From Mesostigma viride (lineage: Eukaryota > Streptophyta > Mesostigmatophyceae > Mesostigmatales > Mesostigmataceae): a stretch of DNA of 64,000 nucleotides. Of the stretch, positions 49,034 through 58,356 are shown one piece after another; the stretch's first letter is position 1, and every line of letters starts with the position of its first letter. Below the pieces are notes generated by a model, which had not been told where the DNA came from, made no database searches, and worked only from the letters and a program-made list of their open reading frames with translations. The stretch lies in the NCBI GenBank assembly GCA_009746045.1, contig RPFO01000929.1, positions 1 through 64,000 of the forward strand, read 5' to 3'. The translations under genes and the position numbers were made by a program.

Positions 49034-50200
49034 ATGCGCGCGGATGCAGGTGAAGCGCACAACAAAGACCTAAGTCTCAAGTACGTCGAGATCAAGGGCA
49101 ACCAACTTGCCCTCGACATGGCCAGCGCAATGGAATACTTGCTGAAGGACAACAATCACAAGACTGAAAACACGAAAACTGCAGTAGGCTTGAGGGCGCT
49201 TGAGCGGCTGCCAGGTGCGGTTGTGAAGGTTATGGGGAAACAGTACCGCCCTGCGCTGAAAAGAAAGGCGTCGGAGTCCTTCGCTCAGGAGGTTGTCGCT
49301 AATATCGTGCAAGGTTTCCAGGAATTGGGCAAGTCGGATGAGCACAGGAACGCGAAGTGCGCTGTGCTGTCAATGTGCTTGGGAAAGGACGGCATGAACA
49401 ATCAAGGGCATTGCACTCTCGCGCGGCTGCTTCACGTCACGCCCAAGGATATCCAGACCGCAAGGGGAATGAGGATGGGGGGCGACCTTCCCGCCCTGAA
49501 GGCGCCCCCTCGTGCTTTACGGTCGGACAAGTTTCCGGAGGAGGTCAAAGACATCGTCGGGAGTTACTGGTTGTCAGACCTAAACACGAGGGCGTCTCCC
49601 AACCATAAGGACGTGGTCAATGAGTTCGAAAGGAAGGGAAACGCCAGGATCCTCATTTCCTCCCAGGGCGGAAGGTACTATTTGGACTCGCTTGAAACGA
49701 TTTACAAGCGGTTCTGTTCTGACGCGTCGCCGTACAAGGGAGGTATCGTGACGACTGCGGACGGGACAAGGTACAAGGTGGGGTACACGAAGTTCGTGGA
49801 GTTCATGCCCAAGTGCGTAAAGGGCGTGTGGAAGGACCGGGACTTGTGCGCATGCGAAAAGCACGTCGTCTTCGAGTCTCTGCTCTCTGCCTTCGCCAAA
49901 GGCGTCAAGGAGTTGAAGAGCACGCTGGAGATCGAGGAGAGGGAGGGTATCCCTTCCGTGCCTGACAATGCCCATGATTTCGTTCGACGTTTCACCTGCC
50001 ACAGGGCTGAGAGGGGGGAGGGGGGGCAAGGAGGGGGGAGGACGGGCGGCCCGTTCGTTAACGTCCCAATGAACTGCTTGGAAGGGACGTGCAACGAGTG
50101 TGGGATTTCCGAGTTCATCGTGACGGACCAGATGAAGGGGTGGACAAAGAAGTACACGTGGTTCGACTTCATAAAGGAGGGCACAGCGCCCCGTGGGACG
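49034..50200 (+). CDS. Transposase-like gene, exon 1 (N-terminal region)
   Basis: 389 codons from ATG 49034 (MRADAGEAHNKDLSLKYVEI) to donor GGGACG|GTAAGC, phase 0. The start could instead be an acceptor (GGATGCAG|GTGAAG), with coding sequence further upstream. The protein has a helical N-terminal part, a segment KCAVLSMCLGKDGMNNQGHC, and near its end C-x2-C (TCNECGISEF), possibly zinc-binding. A Gly-rich insert (GEGGQGGGRTGG) lies near residue 335. On its own this exon is not diagnostic; the family call comes from exon 2. Confidence 0.7.
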
Positions 50201-50456
50201 GTAAGCATGTATATTTGCATCGTTGAATATATATATGTAGACTTTCATACTTCCAACGGCCGTTGGCGTTGGGAAATTCCCAGCTGCTGACTTCCATTCT
50301 TCGGTCAATCCATGGTGCGCGGGCATGTATATTTGCATCGTTGAATATATATATGTAGACTTTCATACTTCCAACGGCCGTTGGCGTTGGGAAATTCCCA
50401 GCTGCTGACTTCCATTCTTCGGTCAATCCATGGTGCGCGGGTGTGTTGTGTTGCAG
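50201..50456 (+). other. Phase-0 intron with two palindromes in a 118-bp duplication
   Basis: GTAAGC donor and TTGCAG acceptor; both exons continue in phase 0. A 118-bp unit carrying one palindrome is present twice (palindromes at 50253 and 50371). Confidence 0.85.
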
Positions 50457-51212
50457 GAGGAGGATGTGGCGCCGCAAATGAACCTGCAGCAAAAACTCAT
50501 CAAGTCAACCCTCTCGGAGCTCCATGAACTCATTACGGCGCGCTTCCCGGAATTCGCCATTCACGTCCATACATGGGCCTGGCAGCACCACGCTTACAAG
50601 GAGTGCATTGACGTGATGCCGCTGGGAACGGTGGTGGTCCTGATGGACTACTCGGAGAACTATTCGGACCACCTGCAGAAACAGTTGCAGGCGCAGTACT
50701 GGTACCCAAGTAGTTACGTCCTGATGCCGGTGATCGTGATGTACCGTGATCCCGTATCGCTGGAAATCAAAAGGGTGAAGCACGATTACATGGGGAAGGA
50801 CGTACCGAGGAATGCCCAGACCCTGGAGTTCGTGATGAAGAATACCCTTAACGTGCTGAGGGAGGAGGGGGTGGAGGTGAGGAACTGGATCAGTTGGTCC
50901 GACAACTGTAAGGAGCAGTTCCAATCCCGGTATGTGTTGGCGATGGCTGCGGACCTGCTCGAGGCCGACCCCGACTTGGAATCATTGGAGTGGAACTACT
51001 CGTGTGCAGGACATGGGAAGGGGGAGTCGGACGGGGAGGGGGGGACGGTCAAAAGCATCCTCAAAAGAGCGCAGATGCAGGAGGACAATCGGAACCTGAA
51101 TACGGTGGAGGCACTGGTGGCCTACCTGAACCGGGATTGGAGAACCGGCAAAGACTCGAGTCGACCATCGGCACAATCGGACGTGGTTCGACGGGCATTT
51201 CTTCTCGATAAC
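50457..51212 (+). CDS. Transposase-like gene, exon 2 (DDE-like catalytic core)
   Basis: 252 codons, phase 0 at both ends. The core reads VVVLMDYSENY (Asp about residue 453 of the joined protein), WISWSDNCKEQFQSR (Asp about 538) and CAGHGKGESDGEGG (Asp/Glu about 581-583). The same order, D-[FY]-x-E-N-Y, S-D-[GN]-x-x-x-Q-[YF]-x-[NS]-R, then HGKGxxDGxGG, is what I recall from a widespread, poorly named DDE-transposase-like family in animal genomes. That assignment is from memory. The spacing suits an RNase H-fold nuclease. It may be a domesticated transposase or the enzyme of a large mobile element. Confidence 0.65.
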
Positions 51213-51514
51213 GTAAGTAAAGACAGTTGCTTTCTGGTGGTCAAGTGCAGTTCTATAATTTGTCTCTGGTTACACTTTACAGAGGACAGCTTCCTTGATG
51301 CAGTTTGAAGTTTCATAAGGCCAACGGCCGTTGGAGCTGGAAAATCGTATAATTGTTGAGTGCCAACGGCCGTTGGAGTTGAGAAATGTACTTATATAAA
51401 GTTTCCAAGGGCCAACGGCCGTTGGAGTTGGGAAATCTTATAATTGTTGAGTGCCAACGGCCGTTGGAGTTGGGAAATGTGCTGTGATGTTGTTTCATGG
51501 AATTACAATTGCAG
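51213..51514 (+). other. Phase-0 intron with four palindromes
   Basis: Donor GATAAC|GTAAGT, acceptor TTGCAG|ATTCTC. Exact palindromes at 51321, 51363, 51412 and 51454, each followed by a GAG(C/T)TGGGAAAT-type sequence; the AATTGTTGAGTG segment is duplicated. Confidence 0.85.
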
Positions 51515-52182
51515 ATTCTCACGTCCGGTAAGGAGCGAGGCCCGATCCGAGATATCTCCACGGCACACCAGTGGCGACTGGACAAAAAGGGCGAGCGGGT
51601 CGAGGTGGTAAAGCTCAGGCGTTTTTCATGCTTCAGTTGTGCGGAGTGCCGAGAGGGCAAGTGGACGACATGCCCAAACGATTGGAGCAGCTCGTCGTGG
51701 ACTGTAAAACTCCAGGCGAGTAAGTCGCGGAACCCCACGCGATATCCGGGAACCCGCCTGAACCACGTTCAAACGGCAAGAAACGAGTTGGGGCGTGGTT
51801 TGCAGGAGGGGGAGGCCGTCGCAGTCGCATCTGAGAGGGGGCACAAGGACCATGTGCCCGACCACCCGTACTGGTTGGCGAAAGTTGTTCGAGTCGCCCA
51901 CCAACTCGACAAGGATGAGTGTTTAAACAAACATACAGGGGGGGGGGCGAGGTTTTTAAGAAAGGCAACTGGGTAATGTACGTAAAATACTTCGAGAGGT
52001 GCTCCTCCTCCGGATCGGACGCCCGACGCTTCTTCTGGAACCCAGACGACCGAGAACCCTTAACTGCAATCGTGTGCTACCTGAGCGTCGCAAAGGTCAC
52101 GAAGGGCAAGTGGGAAGGACATCCGGACAACACGCGACAGGGCTGGTTCACAATTGCGAAGAAGGTGGACGCCGAAATTACG
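51515..52182 (+). CDS. Transposase-like gene, exon 3 (C-terminal region, frameshifted in a G run)
   Basis: Phase 0 from ILTSGKERGPIRD. It has a Cys cluster (FSCFSCAECREGKWTTCP) likely to bind zinc, then HPYWLAKVVRVAHQLD. The frame breaks at a ten-G run at 51938-51947; the neighbouring frame carries on with EVFKKGNWVMYVKYFERC and GWFTIAKKVDAEIT to a GTACGT donor in phase 0. One extra G would join the parts. The final segment has the feel of a BAH- or chromo-like beta domain, but I do not assign it. Confidence 0.6.
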
Positions 52183-52278
52183 GTACGTCATTCCAAACAT
52201 TACTGTGTAAAATTGGTGTTTGTATGTCGCATGTGTTTTTTTGTCGACGGTCGTTCACCTTACTAATGTTACATACAG

Positions 52279-52299
52279 GGCAATCAGCCTATACTTTAG
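52279..52299 (+). CDS. Transposase-like gene, putative terminal exon
   Basis: After acceptor ACATACAG the phase-0 reading is GNQPIL and a stop. The preceding 96-bp intron (52183-52278) has no palindrome; one lies 3-prime of the stop at 52342-52355. This exon is short and rests on splice signals alone. Confidence 0.4.
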   Translation, partial: GNQPIL

Positions 52300-52341
52300 C
52301 TTGGCTGCATGGCGCATGTCGCATATCTTAATTTCTCAAAG

Positions 52342-52355
52342 CCAACGGCCGTTGG
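52342..52355. repeat. Last exact palindrome in the window
   Basis: CCAACGGCCGTTGG 43 bp after the putative stop of the transposase-like gene. No exact copy occurs to the right of it. Confidence 0.9.
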
Positions 52356-52500
52356 ACTTACGAAACTGGACAAGTGCCAAGTGCGGATTAGGTACTAAAA
52401 TGGGCATTCTTGTTGAGGATGACCAGTTGTGTTTATATATTTTTGCATGGTGGCGGATGACTTGGCGTGTTGTTGCATTTTTACATACGGGTGTATGGTA

Positions 52501-52545
52501 GGCCTTAAACCCTAAACCCCTACACTCCTAAACCATATTTACCCT
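52501..52545. repeat. Telomere-like CCCTAAA stretch at the satellite edge
   Basis: TTAAACCCTAAACCCCTAC contains about two plant/algal-type telomere units, at the boundary between the palindrome-bearing block and the GT-rich satellite. Too short to be a telomere. Confidence 0.5.
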
Positions 52546-53360
52546 TATATGTTGGGTGTGTTGTGTGAATGTTGGGTATGTGTGTTGGGGCGTGTGTGTT
52601 GGGTGTGTGTGTTGGGTGCATTCATGAAGGTGCGGGGGCGTGTAGGGTGTGTGCAAAGTGTCTTGTGTGTTGATGTTGGGTGTGGGGGGGGGGAGGTACA
52701 TGTGTGTTGTGTGTGTGACTTAGTAGGTGTGTTGTGTGTGTGACTTAGGTGTGTGTGTTGTTTGTGTTGGATATGTGTTGTGTGTGTGTGTGTTGTGTGT
52801 GTGTAGGGTGTCTTGTGTGTTGGTTTCTTGTTTTTAGTAGGTGTTGGGTGTGTGTATGTCGGGTGCAAACATAGTGTGTGTGTGTGTGTGTTCGGTATGT
52901 GTGTTGGGTGTCTTGTGTGTGTGTGTTCGGTATGTGTGTTGAGGCGTGTGTGTGTGCTCTGTGTATGTATGTTGTGTGTGTGTGTGTTGGGGCGTGTGCG
53001 TGTGTGTGTTGTGTGCATGTTAATTGTCATGTATTGGTGTTGAGTGTGAGGGGGGGGATGGACGTGTGTGTTGTGTGTGACTTAGGTGTGTTATGTGTGT
53101 GTTGTGTGTGACTTAAGTGTGTAGTGTGTGTGTTGTGTGTGTTGGATGTGTGGTGTGGGTGTGGGTGTGGGTGTGTGGGTGGGTGGGGGGGGGGGCCAAG
53201 TGTCTTGTGTGTTGGTATTGGGTTTGTGTGGGGGGGGTGTACGTGTGTGTTGTGTGTGACTTAGGTGTGTTTTGTGTGTGTTGTGTGTGATCGACCTAGG
53301 TGTGTGTTGCGTGTGTGTGTTGGGTGTACATGTGTTCATAAAGGGTGTGGGTGTGTGTAG
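52546..53360. repeat. GT-rich satellite, left part
   Basis: Irregular GTGTGTTG/GGGTGTG units with recurring words CTTGTGTGTTGG, GTGACTTAGGTGTG and G-runs. The same satellite resumes at 60038 after the Copia element. Bases 53356-53360 (TGTAG) are one copy of its target-site duplication. Confidence 0.9.
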
Positions 53361-53789
53361 AGTTGAATGCCCTTCGCCGCTGGCTAGCACGCCGGCGATG
53401 GAGACGGGATTTTTGTTGTTTGGGGAACCGATTGTGGGAGGCTGAGCCCGCAGCCGCCACTGATTGCTATTGAACCCTTGCAGCTGGCCAGGCCGCAAGG
53501 AGCTCAGCGGCGCGGCGCTAACCGATAAGGCATGCTCGAGCCTCTAACCCGAGACTACCGGTAGGCTACCCGATAGTGCATGCTCGAGCCTCTAACCCGA
53601 GACTACCGGCACTCAGCGGATCTGTGCTACCGAGGGCGACGGTTCTCTGACCGTCCCGGCGCGCACTGGCTTCCGTACCTTGCTTAGGCACCGACTAGCA
53701 TCTAGACACCAATCTTTGATGCCCACCTGACTAGGCGCCCAGGCCGGCGACTACCGGCCAGCGGATAGATGCCACTCGGGAGCACAACT
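53361..53789 (-). repeat. Copia 3-prime LTR
   Basis: 429 bp, apparently identical to 59609-60037. It contains an internal direct repeat (GCATGCTCGAGCCTCTAACC, then CGAGACTACCGG) about 55 bp apart. Confidence 0.95.
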
Positions 53790-53805
53790 CCCATACTTTC
53801 TTTTT
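53790..53805 (-). other. Polypurine tract of the Copia element
   Basis: In element sense AAAAAGAAAGTATGGG lies directly before the 3-prime LTR, where plus-strand priming occurs in LTR elements. Confidence 0.7.
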
Positions 53806-54126
53806 AAATAATTATCATAAATTATTTAAAGCGAGGGGCAATAGGGTAGCACTGACCCTACGTACGTTCAAGTAGAGAAACACGTAACGGCACACTGACC
53901 GTCCCCAAATCCTAAACCCCAAGGAGGGTGCCCTACGCTGGGATCTGAGCACGCCAAAAACACCCGGGCTTTGCTCCCGGCCTCCTTTTCTACTTGGGTG
54001 CAACTGCACCACATGCATCGTTATTAGGCACACTGGCCGCCTGTCAGGTCTAGGGAAATGTATTCACAGATGAAAGAAGCGCCCATTCCCATGCAAAAAG
54101 ACGACAGGTCACACGGTAAAAAAAAC

Positions 54127-56142
54127 TCATGTCATCATGAGCTGCCGCAGCAGCTTGTACTGAGGCCCCGACAGCATCGCTGGCTTGGTCAAGGCATCGG
54201 CAATATTCTCGCTCTCGGGGATCCACCGCCGCTCATCCAACACCGTGGCGGACTCGGCCAACACAAGGTAATCTAGTTTGGTGGTGGAGGCGAGCGGGTT
54301 ATTCAGAAACTCAATTATTGACTTGCTATCTGTGCACAGCCGCATGCGGAGCGACAGCGCCACGCGGGCCTTATCCGCAATCCATTGCAAAAGATGCTGC
54401 ACATAACACGCATGGTCGACAGCGGAAATGAACGCGCGACACTCCGCGCGATTGCTGTCTACCACTACCCGCTGATGGATGCGGCTATACCAGTCGACAA
54501 TAGTGGGCTGCCCAGTGGGGCTATCAAGAAAAAAGATGGCCGCCTCCCGCGCGCGCAGCTGCGTGATGGTACGCGACTCCAGGTTCGCGTCAGAGTAGAT
54601 GGTCATTGCCACCGGGCGGGTGATATCAACCCCCCACACGCGCAGGCCCGGTGACGCCAAGACTTGCGTCCGAAGATGCTGCGCTCCCATGCCCGCAAGC
54701 ACGGCGTCGGGCGCACGCGCGTAGATGGACAGGTCGGGTCGCACCGTGCCCGCGAGCCACCCCAGCTGGCCGCGCAATTGCGGTCCCGCGGACGCATCCA
54801 GCCGCTCAGGCAGCGATTGCGCGAGCTTGTCGGCGTATTCCTGCTTGGCCGCCATGTCAATGCACCAGCCAACCGGTGTGCGGTGCAAAGTGTAGGTTAG
54901 GCCACAGAAAGGGACGGGGGTGTCGGGGTCCAGCCACAACGTGCGGCTAGTGGGCAAAAGCTTGGCCACAGCGGTTATGAACTGCCGGACCCACGCCCGG
55001 GGTCCAATAAGCCGCCAGTCATCCCCATGCCATTGCATGAACGCGGGCTCGTGTGGGTTGGGTGTGTGGATGTGAAAGAGGTTGCTATCGATGCGGGAAA
55101 ACACCGCCCCCATGCTAGCAAAGATGCGTTCAGCCGTCTTGCGAAAGATGATGGGGCTAGACTGCAGGCCCTCCACACCAAGGAGAAGCCGCAAGTACAC
55201 ACACCGCAGCTCCCCCTGCCACACCAAAGGGACCTTGACCACATACACCGTGCCACGCCACACTTCCTCGGCCACTGCCGGGTCGCTATGGAGAAAGGCC
55301 CGCTGAAAATCTGAGCAGGCCATGGCATAGTCCAACCCCCGATCCAACAGCCCCAAGAACACCGATGTTAACACCCGGCTAGTGGTCTGCGACAGCCCGG
55401 GCGTAAACAATTCCTCCTCCGACAACTCAGACGAGCCCCTAAACTCCGTGACACAGGGCCGTACATGAAATGTGACAGGGTCAGTGGGGAGGACCTGCTT
55501 ATACTTGAGCACAAACTTCAAGTTCAGCTTTACTGCCCCTTGCGGCACCTCCATCAACTCCCCATACACCCCATACATCGCCCACTCCAGCTGCGCGCGC
55601 AAGAAAGCCGCGCGCCACTTATGGAACTTGACAGGGTCACGGCAGTCCTCCTTAAACTGCGGATAACTAACAGGAGATTTAGTGGCGATGCTCCAGGGAA
55701 AAATGCCAAGACTGCTGGGGTGACACTTCTGCGGCTGCGTGACATCGGCTACCAGCGGCTCTGCCGTATATTCCGCCCCGCGAATGGCCCCTACTGCAGT
55801 GGCATAATCCTCAGGGTGATTAATAGCCTCGGGGGGACCCCGGCCCGTGAGGGCTGCAAGCGCTACATGATATTGGTATAATCCTATGCTCCCCACCCCC
55901 TCGAGGGTCACCAAGCCGCCTGACACAGAAAACCCGGGGAGGGAAACAAATGGGTTACCTATGAGGGTGATCCCCTTGTAACCCTCTAGCACTTGCACAG
56001 GGACATCTACCCCTAGGATGGGCATGAGCACCTGCCCAGCCACCTTATAAGCCCGCTGCCCGTCAAACCCCGCAACCTCCGACCAACTACTGGGCAGCAA
56101 AGGGTAATAGGCCTCGGCCGCCGCCGGGCTCGTGATAGACAC
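54127..56142 (-). CDS. Copia reverse transcriptase and RNase H
   Basis: 671 residues. RT: first catalytic Asp at about 278 (CSDFQRAFLH, the Copia DVKxAFLxG block), a GLQSSP block near 325-330 (Copia LKQSPR), and GDD at 373-375 (QWHGDDWRLIG) in place of the usual YVDD. RNase H: D518 (YSDANLE), E567 (DSNRAECRAF), D605 (CTDSKSI) and ADALTKPA near 649, all in Copia order. It overlaps the integrase ORF by 130 bp in the -1 frame relative to it, so either -1 frameshifting or an indel links them. The stop at 54127 is followed by about 320 bp before the purine tract. Confidence 0.9.
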   Translation of the reverse strand: MSITSPAAAEAYYPLLPSSWSEVAGFDGQRAYKVAGQVLMPILGVDVPVQVLEGYKGITLIGNPFVSLPGFSVSGGLVTLEGVGSIGLYQYHVALAALTGRGPPEAINHPEDYATAVGAIRGAEYTAEPLVADVTQPQKCHPSSLGIFPWSIATKSPVSYPQFKEDCRDPVKFHKWRAAFLRAQLEWAMYGVYGELMEVPQGAVKLNLKFVLKYKQVLPTDPVTFHVRPCVTEFRGSSELSEEELFTPGLSQTTSRVLTSVFLGLLDRGLDYAMACSDFQRAFLHSDPAVAEEVWRGTVYVVKVPLVWQGELRCVYLRLLLGVEGLQSSPIIFRKTAERIFASMGAVFSRIDSNLFHIHTPNPHEPAFMQWHGDDWRLIGPRAWVRQFITAVAKLLPTSRTLWLDPDTPVPFCGLTYTLHRTPVGWCIDMAAKQEYADKLAQSLPERLDASAGPQLRGQLGWLAGTVRPDLSIYARAPDAVLAGMGAQHLRTQVLASPGLRVWGVDITRPVAMTIYSDANLESRTITQLRAREAAIFFLDSPTGQPTIVDWYSRIHQRVVVDSNRAECRAFISAVDHACYVQHLLQWIADKARVALSLRMRLCTDSKSIIEFLNNPLASTTKLDYLVLAESATVLDERRWIPESENIADALTKPAMLSGPQYKLLRQLMMT

Positions 56143-57860
56143 CCTGCCATGGTATCTATGGCCGCAATATGCCTAGAGGGAACATCATGAGCTTCAGTCA
56201 CAACCGTGGGGCACTTATCTGGCATGACGCGGCTGACTTGTGCCGCACCCCCCGCTGCCGCCGCCTTGAGCTTGTCCGCCTTGAGCAGCTGTCGGAGGAC
56301 GTGGGCCAGCTGGGAGCCCACGCCCGCGCCTGACGATGTGTCCGGCGCCGCCACGGTGGGCGCTGCTGGGGTCGCGGGGAGGGGCTGAGGTAGCGCCCCC
56401 GCGTCGACCCCGGGGACTTGCTCCGGCGCGGCGCCTGCAGGGGGGTGGGCAACAAGCGCATCATGCACAGCCACCCCAAGTGGGGTGGGTAGGACAGGTT
56501 CCAGCCGGGCCCGCTTGGCTGGCCGGCTATCCACATCCCAACCGAGCTGGCGGCTGTGCTCCTTGGCCGCCTGGACCTGGGCATCGGACGCCTTGTACCG
56601 ATACACCTTATCCCACGGGATGAGATAGTCCCTATGCTCCCAGTGCACCTTCACCCGCCTATGCACCCAGTCCAAATCCACCACCATGCCTGGCCCTTGC
56701 ATCTGCCCCCGCTTGCCAAAGGAATTCTCCTTGTGAAACAAGACCAACTCCCCCAGCTCCCACTCCTGCGACAAGTCAGGCTGGGTGCGGTCTAACTGCC
56801 GCCTAACCTCAGCGGTGGTAGCGAGGTGGGCCTCCCAATGGTCTGCCACGTCCGGAGGGTAAATGCCCGACTGCAGCCCCCGCGCGGTAATAAGACCTAG
56901 TCCCTGGGGCAGCTTGAAAAGCACCTGGCTGTTGTACTTGTCCATGAGCAAGCGGCACCACAGCGCGCGTTGTGCATAAGGCTGCCCCGCGGGCTTGAAT
57001 CCTAACCCGCTGGCCTGCTGCTTGGCTGCCATGCCCTTTACGCTGCTGATGTGCCTATCAATCAGCCCCAAGTTGCCATGGTCCTGCCGCCCAGCAATAA
57101 CCACCATCTCACAGCCCTCCCGCCCCACAATGCAATCAAATTGTTGGTCCAACATGACCTCAGAAATGGGAAAGAAGTGAGACATGGCAATGCGCAGCCC
57201 CCGCCACAAGGACTCCTCTACCATGCTTGGCAGGGGCTCGATGGCTAGGAACTTGGTATAGCGATCCATCAAGACCAAATAATAGTCCCCCTCCTCCAAA
57301 TGCATGACATCCCCCACTAACCTCCCCCGGTACGGGGAAGGAGTCTTAGCATGCCAGCGCCTACGCTTCTTCCTGACACTTGCGCATGCGTGGCACTCCT
57401 CTAACTCCGCCTGAGCGACCTTCAACCCCGGCGCCCCCATAAGCCGAGTCGCCCAGTCTAGCGTTTGCCCCGCCACATGACCCACCGCAAGGTGAATCTG
57501 GTGAGCAAGCATCCGCAATCCTATGGCCGTGGGGGTGGTGCCATCCCCTTCTATGCTAGGCACCTGCCCCGCCAAGCTCTCTGCATGTGCATTCCTGTCG
57601 GCAATGTGCTCTAGTGAGGCCTTACTGAGGCGGCGACCCAACTCCACGTCTACGTGAGGGGCTACCTCGGCATCTGCCGGCACTATCTCACCTGAAGGGG
57701 TGAGCTCCGGAAGGGCGTGTTCAGGCTCTATTGCGACCACGCTGGGCACGCACTCCTGATCAGCTGCAGCACTTGCACTTCCATTCTGAACCACTGACGT
57801 GGGAACATTAGGACTACAAGGCACAGCATCCTCACGCCTAGCCGACTCACCGCGACACAC
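56013..57860 (-). CDS. Copia integrase
   Basis: 615-residue frame. The HHCC zinc module uses H120/H123/H128 and C156/C159 (ECHAC). The catalytic core starts with GDVMHLEEGDYYLVLMDRYT (D184) and continues with a second Asp near 238 (MLDQQFDC). Where Copia integrases have NGxxER, this one reads GNLGLIDRHISSVK: an Asp (about 268) instead of Glu, with a spacing near 30. A long Pro/Ala-rich C-terminal extension follows. The last 43 or so residues overlap the RT ORF and are probably not the true C-terminus. The start is unclear; the ORF may be entered from upstream. Confidence 0.85.
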   Translation of the reverse strand: MCRGESARREDAVPCSPNVPTSVVQNGSASAAADQECVPSVVAIEPEHALPELTPSGEIVPADAEVAPHVDVELGRRLSKASLEHIADRNAHAESLAGQVPSIEGDGTTPTAIGLRMLAHQIHLAVGHVAGQTLDWATRLMGAPGLKVAQAELEECHACASVRKKRRRWHAKTPSPYRGRLVGDVMHLEEGDYYLVLMDRYTKFLAIEPLPSMVEESLWRGLRIAMSHFFPISEVMLDQQFDCIVGREGCEMVVIAGRQDHGNLGLIDRHISSVKGMAAKQQASGLGFKPAGQPYAQRALWCRLLMDKYNSQVLFKLPQGLGLITARGLQSGIYPPDVADHWEAHLATTAEVRRQLDRTQPDLSQEWELGELVLFHKENSFGKRGQMQGPGMVVDLDWVHRRVKVHWEHRDYLIPWDKVYRYKASDAQVQAAKEHSRQLGWDVDSRPAKRARLEPVLPTPLGVAVHDALVAHPPAGAAPEQVPGVDAGALPQPLPATPAAPTVAAPDTSSGAGVGSQLAHVLRQLLKADKLKAAAAGGAAQVSRVMPDKCPTVVTEAHDVPSRHIAAIDTMAGCLSRARRRPRPITLCCPVVGRRLRGLTGSGLIRWLGRCSCPS

Positions 57861-58356
57861 ATCACACTACAATACGCTTCCGCGGACACCTTTTTCAGCG
57901 GGGAAAGTGCCCCCGGGCTTCCGGGGCAAATTCAGCAAGCGCTGCGGAACTTAGATACTAAAATTTCGTTTTTGGTTCGTACCGTACAGCCAATCATTTT
58001 GCGCCCGGATCAAATTGTGATCTGGGCACTGAACACAAAAATTTCAGCGGAACGTACGAAAAACCAACGCAACTACAGAAAATTTTCAGTGACGAAACTG
58101 TAGTACCGTGTACCAAGCAAAGTATAGTAGGACTTCGCTAAAATCACGTTCGGAATTTTTCCCCGCAAGATTCCCCCGCAAGATTCCCCCGCACGATTCC
58201 CCCCGCTAGGTTCAGGCTCCAGTCGATGCTCGCCAAATGGCGCAAAAAAAGAAACATATGTTAAAATCAACGGTGCAAATCCTCGTTACCGCTCGGGTAA
58301 CATTCTCACTCATTTCGCGTCTCCTACGAACCGTATTGTAGTGCACCTCGATGACG
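57861..58356 (-). other. Copia internal region without a recognised ORF
   Basis: About 500 bp between gag and integrase where Copia elements normally encode an aspartic protease. No D-[ST]-G motif is seen in any frame. It holds a triplicated GCGGGGGAATCTT-type unit near 58165-58205 and is AT-richer than the ORFs. It could be an intron or an internal promoter/regulatory region. Confidence 0.5.

Noticed and set aside
53356-53360. DNA-transposon origin of the 53-60 kb element
   Set aside because: LTRs, purine tract, RT and the 5-bp duplication fit an LTR retrotransposon.
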